From contig CAYOJD010000002.1 of NCBI GenBank assembly GCA_964404205.1, positions 1 through 64,000 on the forward strand: DNA of 64,000 nt, read 5' to 3'. How positions within the stretch are numbered: the stretch's first letter is position 1; the number at the start of each line of letters is the position of its first letter. Position numbers and translations under genes: made by a program. The DNA comes from CAZWBR01 sp964404205 (GTDB lineage: Bacteria; Bacteroidota; Bacteroidia; Bacteroidales; Prolixibacteraceae). Below the pieces are notes generated by a model. It made no database searches. It was not told where the DNA came from and saw only the letters and a list, made by a program, of their open reading frames with translations. Below, piece after piece: positions 43,717 to 52,284 of this stretch.

Positions 43717-44472
43717 TCATATATTTAGCAACTCCTTCAGCAGTGCATAGCCCGACTTGCTCACCTTCAGTTTAGCACCCCGACGGGTAACCACTATCCA
43801 CGAATCTTTACCATATTGTTGCAGTTCGGCTATTTGTGTGACATTAACCATGTACGAACGGTGAACCCGTATAAATTTTGCGGGTTCGAGATGTTCTTCG
43901 AAAAATTTCATCGTCTTCTGTTTCAGAAAATGGCCTTCGGCACAATATATCATCACAAAGTCGTCCTGCGATTCGATATAGTCGATGGAATCGACCGGAA
44001 TAACCTGAATCTTCTTTCCCGATTTAACCACAACGCGGTTAAGCAACCCCATTTCAGTATCGTGGGTATGAATCAGCGATTCAATTTCCTGCCGGGACTG
44101 ATGGAGGCTTCCATTTTTGGCAATCGCCTTATCGATAGCTACTTTTACCCGCTCTGCCGGATATGGCTTCAGCAGATAATCGACTGCATTGGACTCGAAA
44201 GCCTTGATAGCATATTGCTCGTAGGCCGTCGAGAAAACAATCATTGGTGGTTCACTTAGTAATTCGAGCATCTCGAACCCGTTGATTTTGGGCATCTGAA
44301 TATCGAGAAAAACCAAATCTGGTTTCAATTCCTGAATGACAAGTGCGCCTTCAAATCCGTTTCCACATTCGCCGACAACTTCAATTCGCTCGTCGTCAGA
44401 CAGCATTTTGCGCAACAGGCTTCTTGCCAGAGGCTCGTCATCGATGATCAATGTTTTTATTTTGTCTGTCAT
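43717..44472 (-). CDS. LytTR-family response regulator
   Basis: 251 residues. Receiver domain 1-120: TLIIDDEPLARSLLRKML, the phosphoacceptor aspartate in DLVFLDIQMPKINGFE (about 57), and FSTAYEQYAIKAFESNAVDYLLKPY. The C-terminal LytTR DNA-binding domain (about 145-250) has IDYIESQDDFVMIYCAEGHFL and FIRVHRSYMVNVTQI. This pairs with the histidine kinase gene just upstream, 3 bases apart. LytTR regulators bind two direct repeats; targets are unknown, with the LiaF-like gene in the same operon a natural candidate. Confidence 0.95.
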   Translation of the reverse strand: MTDKIKTLIIDDEPLARSLLRKMLSDDERIEVVGECGNGFEGALVIQELKPDLVFLDIQMPKINGFEMLELLSEPPMIVFSTAYEQYAIKAFESNAVDYLLKPYPAERVKVAIDKAIAKNGSLHQSRQEIESLIHTHDTEMGLLNRVVVKSGKKIQVIPVDSIDYIESQDDFVMIYCAEGHFLKQKTMKFFEEHLEPAKFIRVHRSYMVNVTQIAELQQYGKDSWIVVTRRGAKLKVSKSGYALLKELLNI

Positions 44473-44475
44473 CTG

Positions 44476-45534
44476 CTAATTTGCCATTTGTTGATTGGGG
44501 ATTAATAATCTTACCGTAAAGCGGTTTTTATTCTTCTCGATATGCATTAGCTGGTTGCTTCCGTAAACAATTCGCAAGCGATCCTGTACATTTTGCAGTC
44601 CAACACCTTCGCCCCTTTGCGGAATAGCCTCCGGATCAAAATCATTCGAAAGGGTCAATTCCAGTCCTTCGTTCCCACAAGCGGCTTTCAGCTCGATAAC
44701 CACTGGGATCAATGATTCGTAAACCCCGTATTTGATGGCATTCTCGAAAAGAGGTTGCAATAGCAGGTTGGGCAACCGCCATCCGAGACAACTTTCAGGA
44801 ACCTCGAAACGGTAATCGAGCATTTCGCCAAAACGGTTCTTTTCGATTTGAAGATAAAGTGTGATGGTGCGCAGTTCGTCGGAAAGCGTCACCATTTCAT
44901 TTTCATGATTTCGTAACGAAGCCCGCATGAAGCCCGACAGATCGACAACCATTTGGTGTGCCCGCAATGGATCGACCTGGGTAAGTGACGCAATGGAATT
45001 AAGACTGTTGAACAGGAAGTGTGGGTTTATCTGCGATTTAAGCGCCTTCAGTTGTGCCTCGCGAACCTGTTTCTGCAACTCAATTTCGCGCGTAACCTTC
45101 AGTTTGTTGTTCCAATAGAGTATAAAAAGATAATAGATGGACGTCAGGACAACATAAAAAATTAAACCAAAGACCAGCCGGATTGTAAAAACTGATTTTA
45201 AATAGAGCGAATAGCTTTCTGATGCAACCAACAACCTCGTTACAAGCGATGCAGACAATACCCACGAAATGGCAAATACAACGGCTGCCACCAGATGGCT
45301 TGTACAAATCTGCATTACTGAACTGTTCTCGAGATTGTTGTAACGGGTGACAAACCAAATGGCCAGGCCAAAGGCACCAATCAAAAAACCGAAAACCAAT
45401 CCGTCGGCAACTGAAATGCCAACAGGCAGTATTCCCGATATGGTGTTGAATACCGCCTGAATGGCGCTAACGATGAATAAAACTGACCAATATATGCCAA
45501 CCGTGGTTTTTCGAACCAGAAAGGGGTTTTCCAT
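44476..45534 (-). CDS. LytS-type sensor histidine kinase
   Basis: 352 residues. The N-terminal 150 residues hold four or so membrane helices (GIYWSVLFIVSAIQAVFNTI to FGLIFYVVLTSIYYLFILYW). A coiled coil then leads to the His_kinase domain with LKSQINPHFLFNSLNSIAS (phosphorylated His) and HATPase region LPNLLLQPLFENAIKYGV and GVGLQNVQDRLRIVYG. No extracytoplasmic sensor domain is seen, so the signal is likely sensed in the membrane. Cognate of the LytTR regulator downstream. Confidence 0.95.
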   Translation of the reverse strand: MENPFLVRKTTVGIYWSVLFIVSAIQAVFNTISGILPVGISVADGLVFGFLIGAFGLAIWFVTRYNNLENSSVMQICTSHLVAAVVFAISWVLSASLVTRLLVASESYSLYLKSVFTIRLVFGLIFYVVLTSIYYLFILYWNNKLKVTREIELQKQVREAQLKALKSQINPHFLFNSLNSIASLTQVDPLRAHQMVVDLSGFMRASLRNHENEMVTLSDELRTITLYLQIEKNRFGEMLDYRFEVPESCLGWRLPNLLLQPLFENAIKYGVYESLIPVVIELKAACGNEGLELTLSNDFDPEAIPQRGEGVGLQNVQDRLRIVYGSNQLMHIEKNKNRFTVRLLIPNQQMAN

Positions 45535-45549
45535 CCTTCTAACTTTTTA

Positions 45550-46314
45550 TCAAGGCATTGAGATGATTTCGCCACCCCCAAAGATAGTTACACCGTTGAT
45601 GCGTACTACTTTGGTTTTATTGGTCCGGGCCAATACCGACTGGCTTCTTTTGTCCTGAAAACCTCCAAAAATAGCGGTCACTTCGGTTTTAACTTCCCAA
45701 TCTTCAGGTATAATCAATTTACTCCCGCCAAAGATGGCTGTGACATCAATCATACAGTTCTCGGCCGGTTTGGCATGAAGCAAATTGATGGTTGATCCGC
45801 CAAAGATAGAGGTAACATCGCCGCCTTTAAAGTTATCGGAGGTTACATTGACAACACGTCCTCCAAAAATAGCGGTCTCGTCAATAAAATCATTTCGGTT
45901 ATCGGTCACGCCCTCGGTCATTTCATGCCAGGGCTCGCGGTTTTTTTTTGAACGAAAAATAAAAATCAGACCCGCGATAACCAACAAGGCCGGCCAAAAG
46001 GTCGAGAAGTAATTCCAGGGGATATCGAACATGCGTGGAACCAGAAAATAGGTACCAATAGCTATCATGATTAGCCCGCCGGTGGCCGAACGCCTCAACA
46101 GGTTATAAAGCCCGATGGCAATTAACAGCATTGGCCAACTGATGACTACCCGTGTAAAATCGTTGGAAAGGATTCCAAGATTATCAAAAATTAATACTGT
46201 TCCAACCAGAACGAATACCAATCCGAGGAACATGCGTGATTCGGTGCTGTGATGACGCTCATGGCGCCTTGCGCCGCGGTTGTCATTTTCGTAAGGATTG
46301 TTTATGATTTCCAT
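45550..46314 (-). CDS. LiaF-like membrane protein with repeated IFGG motifs
   Basis: 254 residues from the ATG at MEIINNPYEN; a TTG farther upstream (46335) was rejected. The N-terminal half has about four short membrane helices (DUF5668-type), with GLVFVLVGTVLIFDNLG. The C-terminal half (about 135-254) has five copies of an IFGG turn: ETAIFGGRV, VTSIFGGSTI, VTAIFGGSKL, VTAIFGGFQ and VTIFGGGEI, each at the end of a strand, consistent with a stacked beta-helix as in LiaF/YvqF (cell-wall-active antibiotic response). It precedes the histidine kinase by 15 bases. In Firmicutes LiaF inhibits a LiaS kinase; a similar role here with the LytS-type kinase is inferred. Confidence 0.85.
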   Translation of the reverse strand: MEIINNPYENDNRGARRHERHHSTESRMFLGLVFVLVGTVLIFDNLGILSNDFTRVVISWPMLLIAIGLYNLLRRSATGGLIMIAIGTYFLVPRMFDIPWNYFSTFWPALLVIAGLIFIFRSKKNREPWHEMTEGVTDNRNDFIDETAIFGGRVVNVTSDNFKGGDVTSIFGGSTINLLHAKPAENCMIDVTAIFGGSKLIIPEDWEVKTEVTAIFGGFQDKRSQSVLARTNKTKVVRINGVTIFGGGEIISMP

Positions 46315-46426
46315 GATGAAAAATTTATTTGTCAAATTTCAATTACCTTTCAAAAATAAGCCGACCCGTATCCAAAAGGAAGTCCGAATCGGCGAATGGC
46401 GGCAATTTATCGGTAAACAGCAGAAA

Positions 46427-49147
46427 TCAATCCTCGTGATGACGTCCCGTATGGGTTATCATGTTCAGCAATTCGCTATTGAACCGGTTTGCTTTCAGCA
46501 GATCTTCAATCGTAAGGTGCATCCGGTAACGCCAGTAATGCTGGGCAATGGCCGGAATATTGATTCGTTCGTTATCCACCTCTTCACGACGTAACGTTTC
46601 ATCGATGGCCAGCAAATCCTGAATAGGAAAAATAGCCCACATTGCGGGCGACCAAAGATGCTGGTTAAGAATCTCACGCGCAACCCATGTCTCGAGGTAG
46701 TGAGGGAAATCGCCTTTCTGCCCAAGCAAGGTCCTAAAAAAGCGATCGCTGGCACCTCTGTCTTCTTCCCACCAGCCACGCAACGTCGAAGTGTCGTGCG
46801 TTGAAGTTGAGCAGACCGACAGGTAAGGCGCATCAGCCGGGTGGCCAAACTCTATATTGGGATCTTTAGGCATCCGCTGTATCTCCAGACTTAAAATTCC
46901 CAATTCTCGCATTACGCCGGGCACACAATCGGGCACCATTCCCAAATCTTCGCCACAAACCAGCATATCGGTACTGCGAACAATTTCAGGTAACTTCTTC
47001 ATCGCTTCGGCCCGCCAGAACTGTTCATGCCGATTGTAGAAATATTCGATGTAAAGTTCATCCAGCGCAAACCTGGTCTGATCGCTTAGGTTCAGGTACG
47101 AATTGGTATCATGAAAAGCAATTCTGGGATGGAACCTCGACGGATGATAAGGATCCCGAACAAAAAGCACTTCGGCGACCAAAGCACACAACCCTTCGCG
47201 CAACCGGGTCTCGCGACCATCCAAATCGTCGCCTTTTTTATGCTTCTCGAAATAATCCCAAATTTTTCGTTGTGTATCGAACGTCGACTTCAAATTGTAT
47301 TTCCCCGGTTCGTATTCTTTTAGAAAATCGATTTTCACTTCATCGGTCAGCTCGCCAAACAGTTCGTGAAGAAAATATTCACGGATATAAGGCTTCGTAA
47401 ACCGTTCTTCGTTGAATAAAATTCCGCGATCGATAATCTCATCGCGTGTGTAGGGCAAAGCAGGGTTAAAATGGCCCATAGTGCCCAGCACCTGATCGAC
47501 GGGAATTTCCCATATCCTGAAGAAGCCGAGAATATGATCGATTCGGTAAGCATCGAAATATTTCGACAAATGAAGCAGCCGTTTTTTCCACCAGTTGTAA
47601 CCATCTTTGGCCATTGTCTCCCAGTTGTAGGTTGGGAAGCCCCAGTTTTGGCCCGAATAGGCAAAAGCATCAGGTGGCGCCCCGGCCTGTTGTCCCAGAT
47701 TGAAAAATTCAGGCTGCGTCCATGCCTCGATACTATTGGGACTAATGCCAATCGGGATATCGCCTTTCAATACCACCCCATTGGCACGGGCATATTCAAC
47801 CGCTTCGCTCAATTGCTTGTGGGCATGATATTGAATGAAATAATGCACGGCAATATCGGGGAAATGGGGCTGTGAAGGTGAACAAAGGTTTTCTATTTCA
47901 GCCTTATTATAGAGAGAATATTCGCTCCAGTTCCTGAAGTTAGGCGTTTTGTTGCGATCGCGCAGATAGCAATAGGCGGCATAAGGGATAAGCCAATCTT
48001 TGTTCTCTCCGAAGAATTTCAGATATCCCGGCTCTTGCAGGAACGATTCCATCTGTTGGTCGAAAATCAGTTTAAAGAATTTCGACTTTACTTTGTGTAC
48101 CTCGTCGTAATGAACTGACTCACGGGCATTGAACCCCGAAAGGGCATGGATAAACCCTACCATCAGGCTCTCTTCATTCAGTACGCCCATCTTATTGATG
48201 TTGAGATAGACAGGATGGAGTGCGATGGTCGAGATAGATTTATAGGGATAAGAATCGACCCAGCTATGCGTGGCAACGGTTTCATTCAGCGGCAAAAGCT
48301 GAATCATCCTGATACCGCTGTTTTTGGCCCAATCGACCAGTTTAATGAGATCCGGAAACTCACCTATTCCGCCGCTTTCACTGGTTCGCAGCGAGAAAAG
48401 CGGGATAGCCACCCCTGCGCCCCGCCAGTGTCCTAATGGAAAGCGAAACCGTTCGTCGGTATGCACTTTCATGCTTTTCTCGGCTTTACAGACGAAGTCA
48501 CGGATCATGCGGTTGCTGCCCTCTTCCCATGTGACCACTTTTTTTCTGGCTTTGTCGTAAATAAGGTATTTGAACTGTATCGGAAAAGTCAGTTGCGAGG
48601 CATCGATATCAATCTTCCAAAGTGGAAATTCCGATTCATCCATTATCAGGAGACGGTTTTCATCCCACTCGCCCAGTGCCGGTTGATTGCCCAAAAGGGC
48701 AACAACATATTTTGGATCGACCCTTGGCACATGCACCTGAATGCGCAGATTGCGTTTAAAAGGTTCGTTTTCAACTCCCTTCTCATGATTTCGTCGACGC
48801 ATCAGCACCTTGGTAAAGGCCGACGAAAACATAACCGATTCCGCATCTTTCGGGCTTCGCCAGAAATCGCGCAATCTGATTTCGCTGTAGAACGAAGCAC
48901 GCTTATCCACTTTCCGGGGCTTTCCCCACTCTTTGACCAGATTTCCATTAACATCGCGCAACAAATAATTGTAATGCAAATCTTCATCCGGGGTTTCTGT
49001 AAATTCATACATCCACTCTCCGGGGTAAAGGTTCTGCATTTCAACTGCTTTTTGAGGATCCCATGCTCCAAACGATGGCGACGAGCCTGTAATCAGCAGG
49101 GTCTCACCCCAGACGGTTTGGTAATCTATCTTAAACGAGATTTTCAT
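46427..49147 (-). CDS. malQ: 4-alpha-glucanotransferase with two N-terminal CBM20 starch-binding domains
   Basis: 906 residues. Two CBM20-type domains: about 1-105 (SFGAWDPQKAVEM) and about 128-225 (QPALGEWDENRLL). The GH77 domain follows (about 250-890). Catalytic motifs: AYRIDHILGFFRIWEIP (nucleophile Asp in the first part), LVCGEDLGMVPDCV (acid Glu) and CSTSTHDTSTLRGWWEE. It has the architecture of the plant cytosolic DPE2 and certain bacterial enzymes, which act on maltose and soluble glycans. No signal peptide, so cytoplasmic. It precedes the LiaF-like gene by 112 bases on the same strand. Confidence 0.95.
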   Translation of the reverse strand: MKISFKIDYQTVWGETLLITGSSPSFGAWDPQKAVEMQNLYPGEWMYEFTETPDEDLHYNYLLRDVNGNLVKEWGKPRKVDKRASFYSEIRLRDFWRSPKDAESVMFSSAFTKVLMRRRNHEKGVENEPFKRNLRIQVHVPRVDPKYVVALLGNQPALGEWDENRLLIMDESEFPLWKIDIDASQLTFPIQFKYLIYDKARKKVVTWEEGSNRMIRDFVCKAEKSMKVHTDERFRFPLGHWRGAGVAIPLFSLRTSESGGIGEFPDLIKLVDWAKNSGIRMIQLLPLNETVATHSWVDSYPYKSISTIALHPVYLNINKMGVLNEESLMVGFIHALSGFNARESVHYDEVHKVKSKFFKLIFDQQMESFLQEPGYLKFFGENKDWLIPYAAYCYLRDRNKTPNFRNWSEYSLYNKAEIENLCSPSQPHFPDIAVHYFIQYHAHKQLSEAVEYARANGVVLKGDIPIGISPNSIEAWTQPEFFNLGQQAGAPPDAFAYSGQNWGFPTYNWETMAKDGYNWWKKRLLHLSKYFDAYRIDHILGFFRIWEIPVDQVLGTMGHFNPALPYTRDEIIDRGILFNEERFTKPYIREYFLHELFGELTDEVKIDFLKEYEPGKYNLKSTFDTQRKIWDYFEKHKKGDDLDGRETRLREGLCALVAEVLFVRDPYHPSRFHPRIAFHDTNSYLNLSDQTRFALDELYIEYFYNRHEQFWRAEAMKKLPEIVRSTDMLVCGEDLGMVPDCVPGVMRELGILSLEIQRMPKDPNIEFGHPADAPYLSVCSTSTHDTSTLRGWWEEDRGASDRFFRTLLGQKGDFPHYLETWVAREILNQHLWSPAMWAIFPIQDLLAIDETLRREEVDNERINIPAIAQHYWRYRMHLTIEDLLKANRFNSELLNMITHTGRHHED

Positions 49148-49311
49148 TTTTTGGCTCCTTTCCGAAACTTTAAATGTTAGTTGTTGTCCGTATACAATTT
49201 ACACCAGAAAATTTGGATTTAAAATAACCTTTACAACAACAATAAAGTTTTAAAAACAAAACACTTCAGCCAAACCGCCGTATAACTGCCCGGATGTTTT
49301 TACCATAACAA

Positions 49312-50670
49312 ATGCATAGTTCACCAGATTTCAGAAGAGAACCCATTTCTCAGTTGATTCGAAAGATTGCCCTCCCATCGAGCGTGGGCATGATTTTCAA
49401 TACCCTTTTCAATGTTGTCGACACCTATTTTGCAGGCATGATATCGACTACGGCACTGGCCGCACTTTCGCTCTCGTTCCCGGTCTTTTTTATCATTCTA
49501 TCGGTTGGAATGGGTATGGGAACCGGAACCACCGCGCTTATCTCGCAGTCGCTTGGGGCCGGGGAGAATGACAAAGCCACAAGCTATGGTTTTCAATCCA
49601 TCACCTTTTCGCTTGTCAACTCTATCATCCTGGCTTTCATTGGCTGGCTGGCCGCTCCATCGCTCTTTCGATTATTGGGTGCAAACGATACCTACCTCGA
49701 TATTGCGTTGCAGTACATGAATATCATTCTTGTTGGTGTCATCTTTTTTCTGGGCAACAGTGCCCTAAACGCGATGCTTAATTCGCGCGGCGACACCAAA
49801 ACCTTTCGAAATTTTTTGATAGCCGGCTTCTTTCTTAACGTCATTCTGGATCCATGGCTTATGTTTGGCGGACTGGGTATTCCGGCATTGGGCATCAAAG
49901 GTGTAGCCATCTCAACCATTTTTATCCAGGCGCTTGGCACCTTGTATCTGCTGTTTACTATCCGCAAAAAGAGATTATTCGACGGCGCAAAGCTTCACGA
50001 TTTTTATCCCCGATCCAATATCTTTGCCGACCTTTTTAAGCAGGGTTTTCCGGCAAGCCTCAATATGTTCAGCATAGCCGTTGGAATCTTTATCATCACC
50101 TTTTTTGCGGCAAAGTTTGGCAAAGAAGCGGTTGCAGCCTACGGTATAGCCACCCGAATTGAGCAGCTGGCCCTGCTCCCCACCATCGGGTTAAGTGTTT
50201 CGGCACTCACCATCACGGCACAAAATCTTGGGGCCGGCTTACCCGAACGTATCTTTCTCTCGTGGAAGCTCAATATCGCTTACGGATTGGCCATTATGAC
50301 ACTGGGGATTGCCGGCGTTGCCATTTTCGCCGGACCACTGATGAACCTATTCACTTCCGACATCCAAGTCATTGAAATCGGCAAGGAATATCTCGGGATC
50401 GCAGTACTCTTTTTCTTTTCTTATATCTTCCTGAATATCTCCGTCTCTACCCTTCAGGGGATGAAGCTTCCCTATTACGCCATTTTTGTGGGCTCATACC
50501 GCCAGTTTCTTGTCCCTTACCCGCTTTTCCTGCTGCTGGCCGTCGATTTAGGCTGGGGAACAAAAGGAATCTGGTGGGGAATCTTTATCGCCAACTGGAG
50601 TGCAGCCATTTTCACCGTTATCTATACCCATCGGAAAATCGGAAAACTTTTACCTACTGGGCGCACCTGA
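49312..50670 (+). CDS. MATE-family efflux transporter
   Basis: 452 residues with twelve predicted membrane helices. MatE domain signs include PSSVGMIFNTLFNVVDTYFAG at the N-terminus, GMGTGTTALISQSLGAGE, and in the second half PASLNMFSIAVGIFI and ITAQNLGAGLPERI. Exports drugs or metabolites using a Na+ or H+ gradient in the inner membrane; the substrate is not inferable. Followed 64 bases later by the GT39 gene on the same strand. Confidence 0.93.
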   Translation: MHSSPDFRREPISQLIRKIALPSSVGMIFNTLFNVVDTYFAGMISTTALAALSLSFPVFFIILSVGMGMGTGTTALISQSLGAGENDKATSYGFQSITFSLVNSIILAFIGWLAAPSLFRLLGANDTYLDIALQYMNIILVGVIFFLGNSALNAMLNSRGDTKTFRNFLIAGFFLNVILDPWLMFGGLGIPALGIKGVAISTIFIQALGTLYLLFTIRKKRLFDGAKLHDFYPRSNIFADLFKQGFPASLNMFSIAVGIFIITFFAAKFGKEAVAAYGIATRIEQLALLPTIGLSVSALTITAQNLGAGLPERIFLSWKLNIAYGLAIMTLGIAGVAIFAGPLMNLFTSDIQVIEIGKEYLGIAVLFFFSYIFLNISVSTLQGMKLPYYAIFVGSYRQFLVPYPLFLLLAVDLGWGTKGIWWGIFIANWSAAIFTVIYTHRKIGKLLPTGRT

Positions 50671-50734
50671 AACGCCGGATTTACATTAACTTCGACCAAT
50701 CGGCTTCCTGAAATCATTTTGCCGATTGGTCAAC

Positions 50735-52279
50735 ATGAGAGCACCCTCCATAAATCGATTTTTACGCCATTACTGGATGCTTATCCTGATTGTGGTCACA
50801 AAACTGACCCTGCAGTTCCTTTTTCTCAACCCGGCTTACGAGTTGCACCGCGACGAATTCCTCCACCTCGATCAGGCTTTTCATCCCGCATGGGGCTACA
50901 TTTCGGTTCCCCCGCTCACGTCGTGGATATCGCACCTTATCTATCTTTTGGGCGGAGGGTTATTTTGGATCCGACTCTTCCCTGCTCTTTTTGGCGCAGC
51001 AACCATTATTCTGGTCTGGAAACTGACCGAAGAGATGGGAGGCCAAAAGTGGGCTTGCGCCATGGCAACTACCTACCTTGCCTTTTCTGTCCTGTTAAGG
51101 ATTAACCTGCTTTTTCAGCCCAATTCGTTTGATATTCTGGCCTTCACCGCTATATTCTGGCTGGCTGTCCGGTATATAAACAGTTCCGGCACACGATGGT
51201 TGTACGCCCTGGCGGTGGCCATTGCGTTGGGCTTTTACAACAAGTACAACATCGTATTTCCGGTTTTTTCGCTTTTGGCGGCCATTGCGCTGACCGAATA
51301 CCGAAGAATATTCCAGACCAAAGCCCTTTGGCAGGCCTTTGCATTATGCCTGATCCTGATTCTTCCGAACCTGATTTGGCAATATCAAAACGATTTCCCC
51401 GTGATTCAGCACATGAATGCCCTTAACCAATCGCAACTGGTCCATGTTAGCCGCATTGGGTTTATCGCCGACCAACTGATGTATGGTTTACTGGGAGTCA
51501 TAACCATTCCGGCCATCGGGGCACTTTTCTTCTATAAACCGTTTAAAAAGTATCGCTTTATCGGAATCGTCTTTGTGCTGACAATGGCAATATACATAGC
51601 TACCCGGGCAAAAAGTTATTATGCCATAGGCCTTTATCCTGTACTATTTGCTGTCGGGAGTCTGTTTATCGAGAAAATACTTAAACGCTGGAAGGCACCG
51701 GTAATGGGCTTAATGATGGTAACGAACATGGTTGTATTTGCCGGAATCGCCAAACTGCTCATGCCCGTTCAAAGCCCGGCCCAAATTGTAGCCAACCGCG
51801 GAAGCTATGAAAAAATGGGGCTTTTGCGTTGGGAAGATGGTAAAAACCATCAGCTTCCACAGGATTTTGCCGATATGGTAGGCTGGCGCGAAATGGCCGA
51901 AAAAACATTGATTGCCTATCGCTCCATTCCCGAAGAAGAACTTGCCGAAACCATCGTTTTCTGCGATAATTATGGCCAAACCGGGGCTGTCAACTACTAC
52001 AACCGGGGGAAAATGGCCGAAGCCTATTCGTTCAATACCGATTATATCAACTGGTTACCGCGAAAGGAAAAGATTACCAACATCTTACTTATTGGCGAAG
52101 AGCCCGGCATCGAAATCATCAATCTTTTTAAAGCCTGTAAAGCGATCGGCGAAGTGACCAATCCCTATGCCCGCGAAAAGGGGACAAAAATAATCCTGCT
52201 CACAGGGGCAAAGCCCGAATTCACAGGATTATTCTATCAGATGGCCGAAAAGCGAAAAAAAACATTCGACATTTTCTGA
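50735..52279 (+). CDS. GT39-type (PMT/ArnT-like) membrane glycosyltransferase
   Basis: 514 residues from ATG at MRAPSINR; a TTG three codons upstream was rejected. About ten or eleven membrane helices, with the first-loop acidic motif LHRDEFLHLDQAFHP (residues about 38-52) that is the lipid-linked sugar-site Asp-Glu of ArnT/PMT enzymes. Residues about 350-514 form a soluble region. The family moves a sugar from a polyprenyl-phosphate carrier to lipid A, protein or glycan in the periplasm. The acceptor is unknown; distant neighbours of lipid transport (Mla, DUF748) do not settle it. Convergent with the GH30 gene at a 5-base distance. Confidence 0.88.
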   Translation: MRAPSINRFLRHYWMLILIVVTKLTLQFLFLNPAYELHRDEFLHLDQAFHPAWGYISVPPLTSWISHLIYLLGGGLFWIRLFPALFGAATIILVWKLTEEMGGQKWACAMATTYLAFSVLLRINLLFQPNSFDILAFTAIFWLAVRYINSSGTRWLYALAVAIALGFYNKYNIVFPVFSLLAAIALTEYRRIFQTKALWQAFALCLILILPNLIWQYQNDFPVIQHMNALNQSQLVHVSRIGFIADQLMYGLLGVITIPAIGALFFYKPFKKYRFIGIVFVLTMAIYIATRAKSYYAIGLYPVLFAVGSLFIEKILKRWKAPVMGLMMVTNMVVFAGIAKLLMPVQSPAQIVANRGSYEKMGLLRWEDGKNHQLPQDFADMVGWREMAEKTLIAYRSIPEEELAETIVFCDNYGQTGAVNYYNRGKMAEAYSFNTDYINWLPRKEKITNILLIGEEPGIEIINLFKACKAIGEVTNPYAREKGTKIILLTGAKPEFTGLFYQMAEKRKKTFDIF

Positions 52280-52284
52280 ACCCA

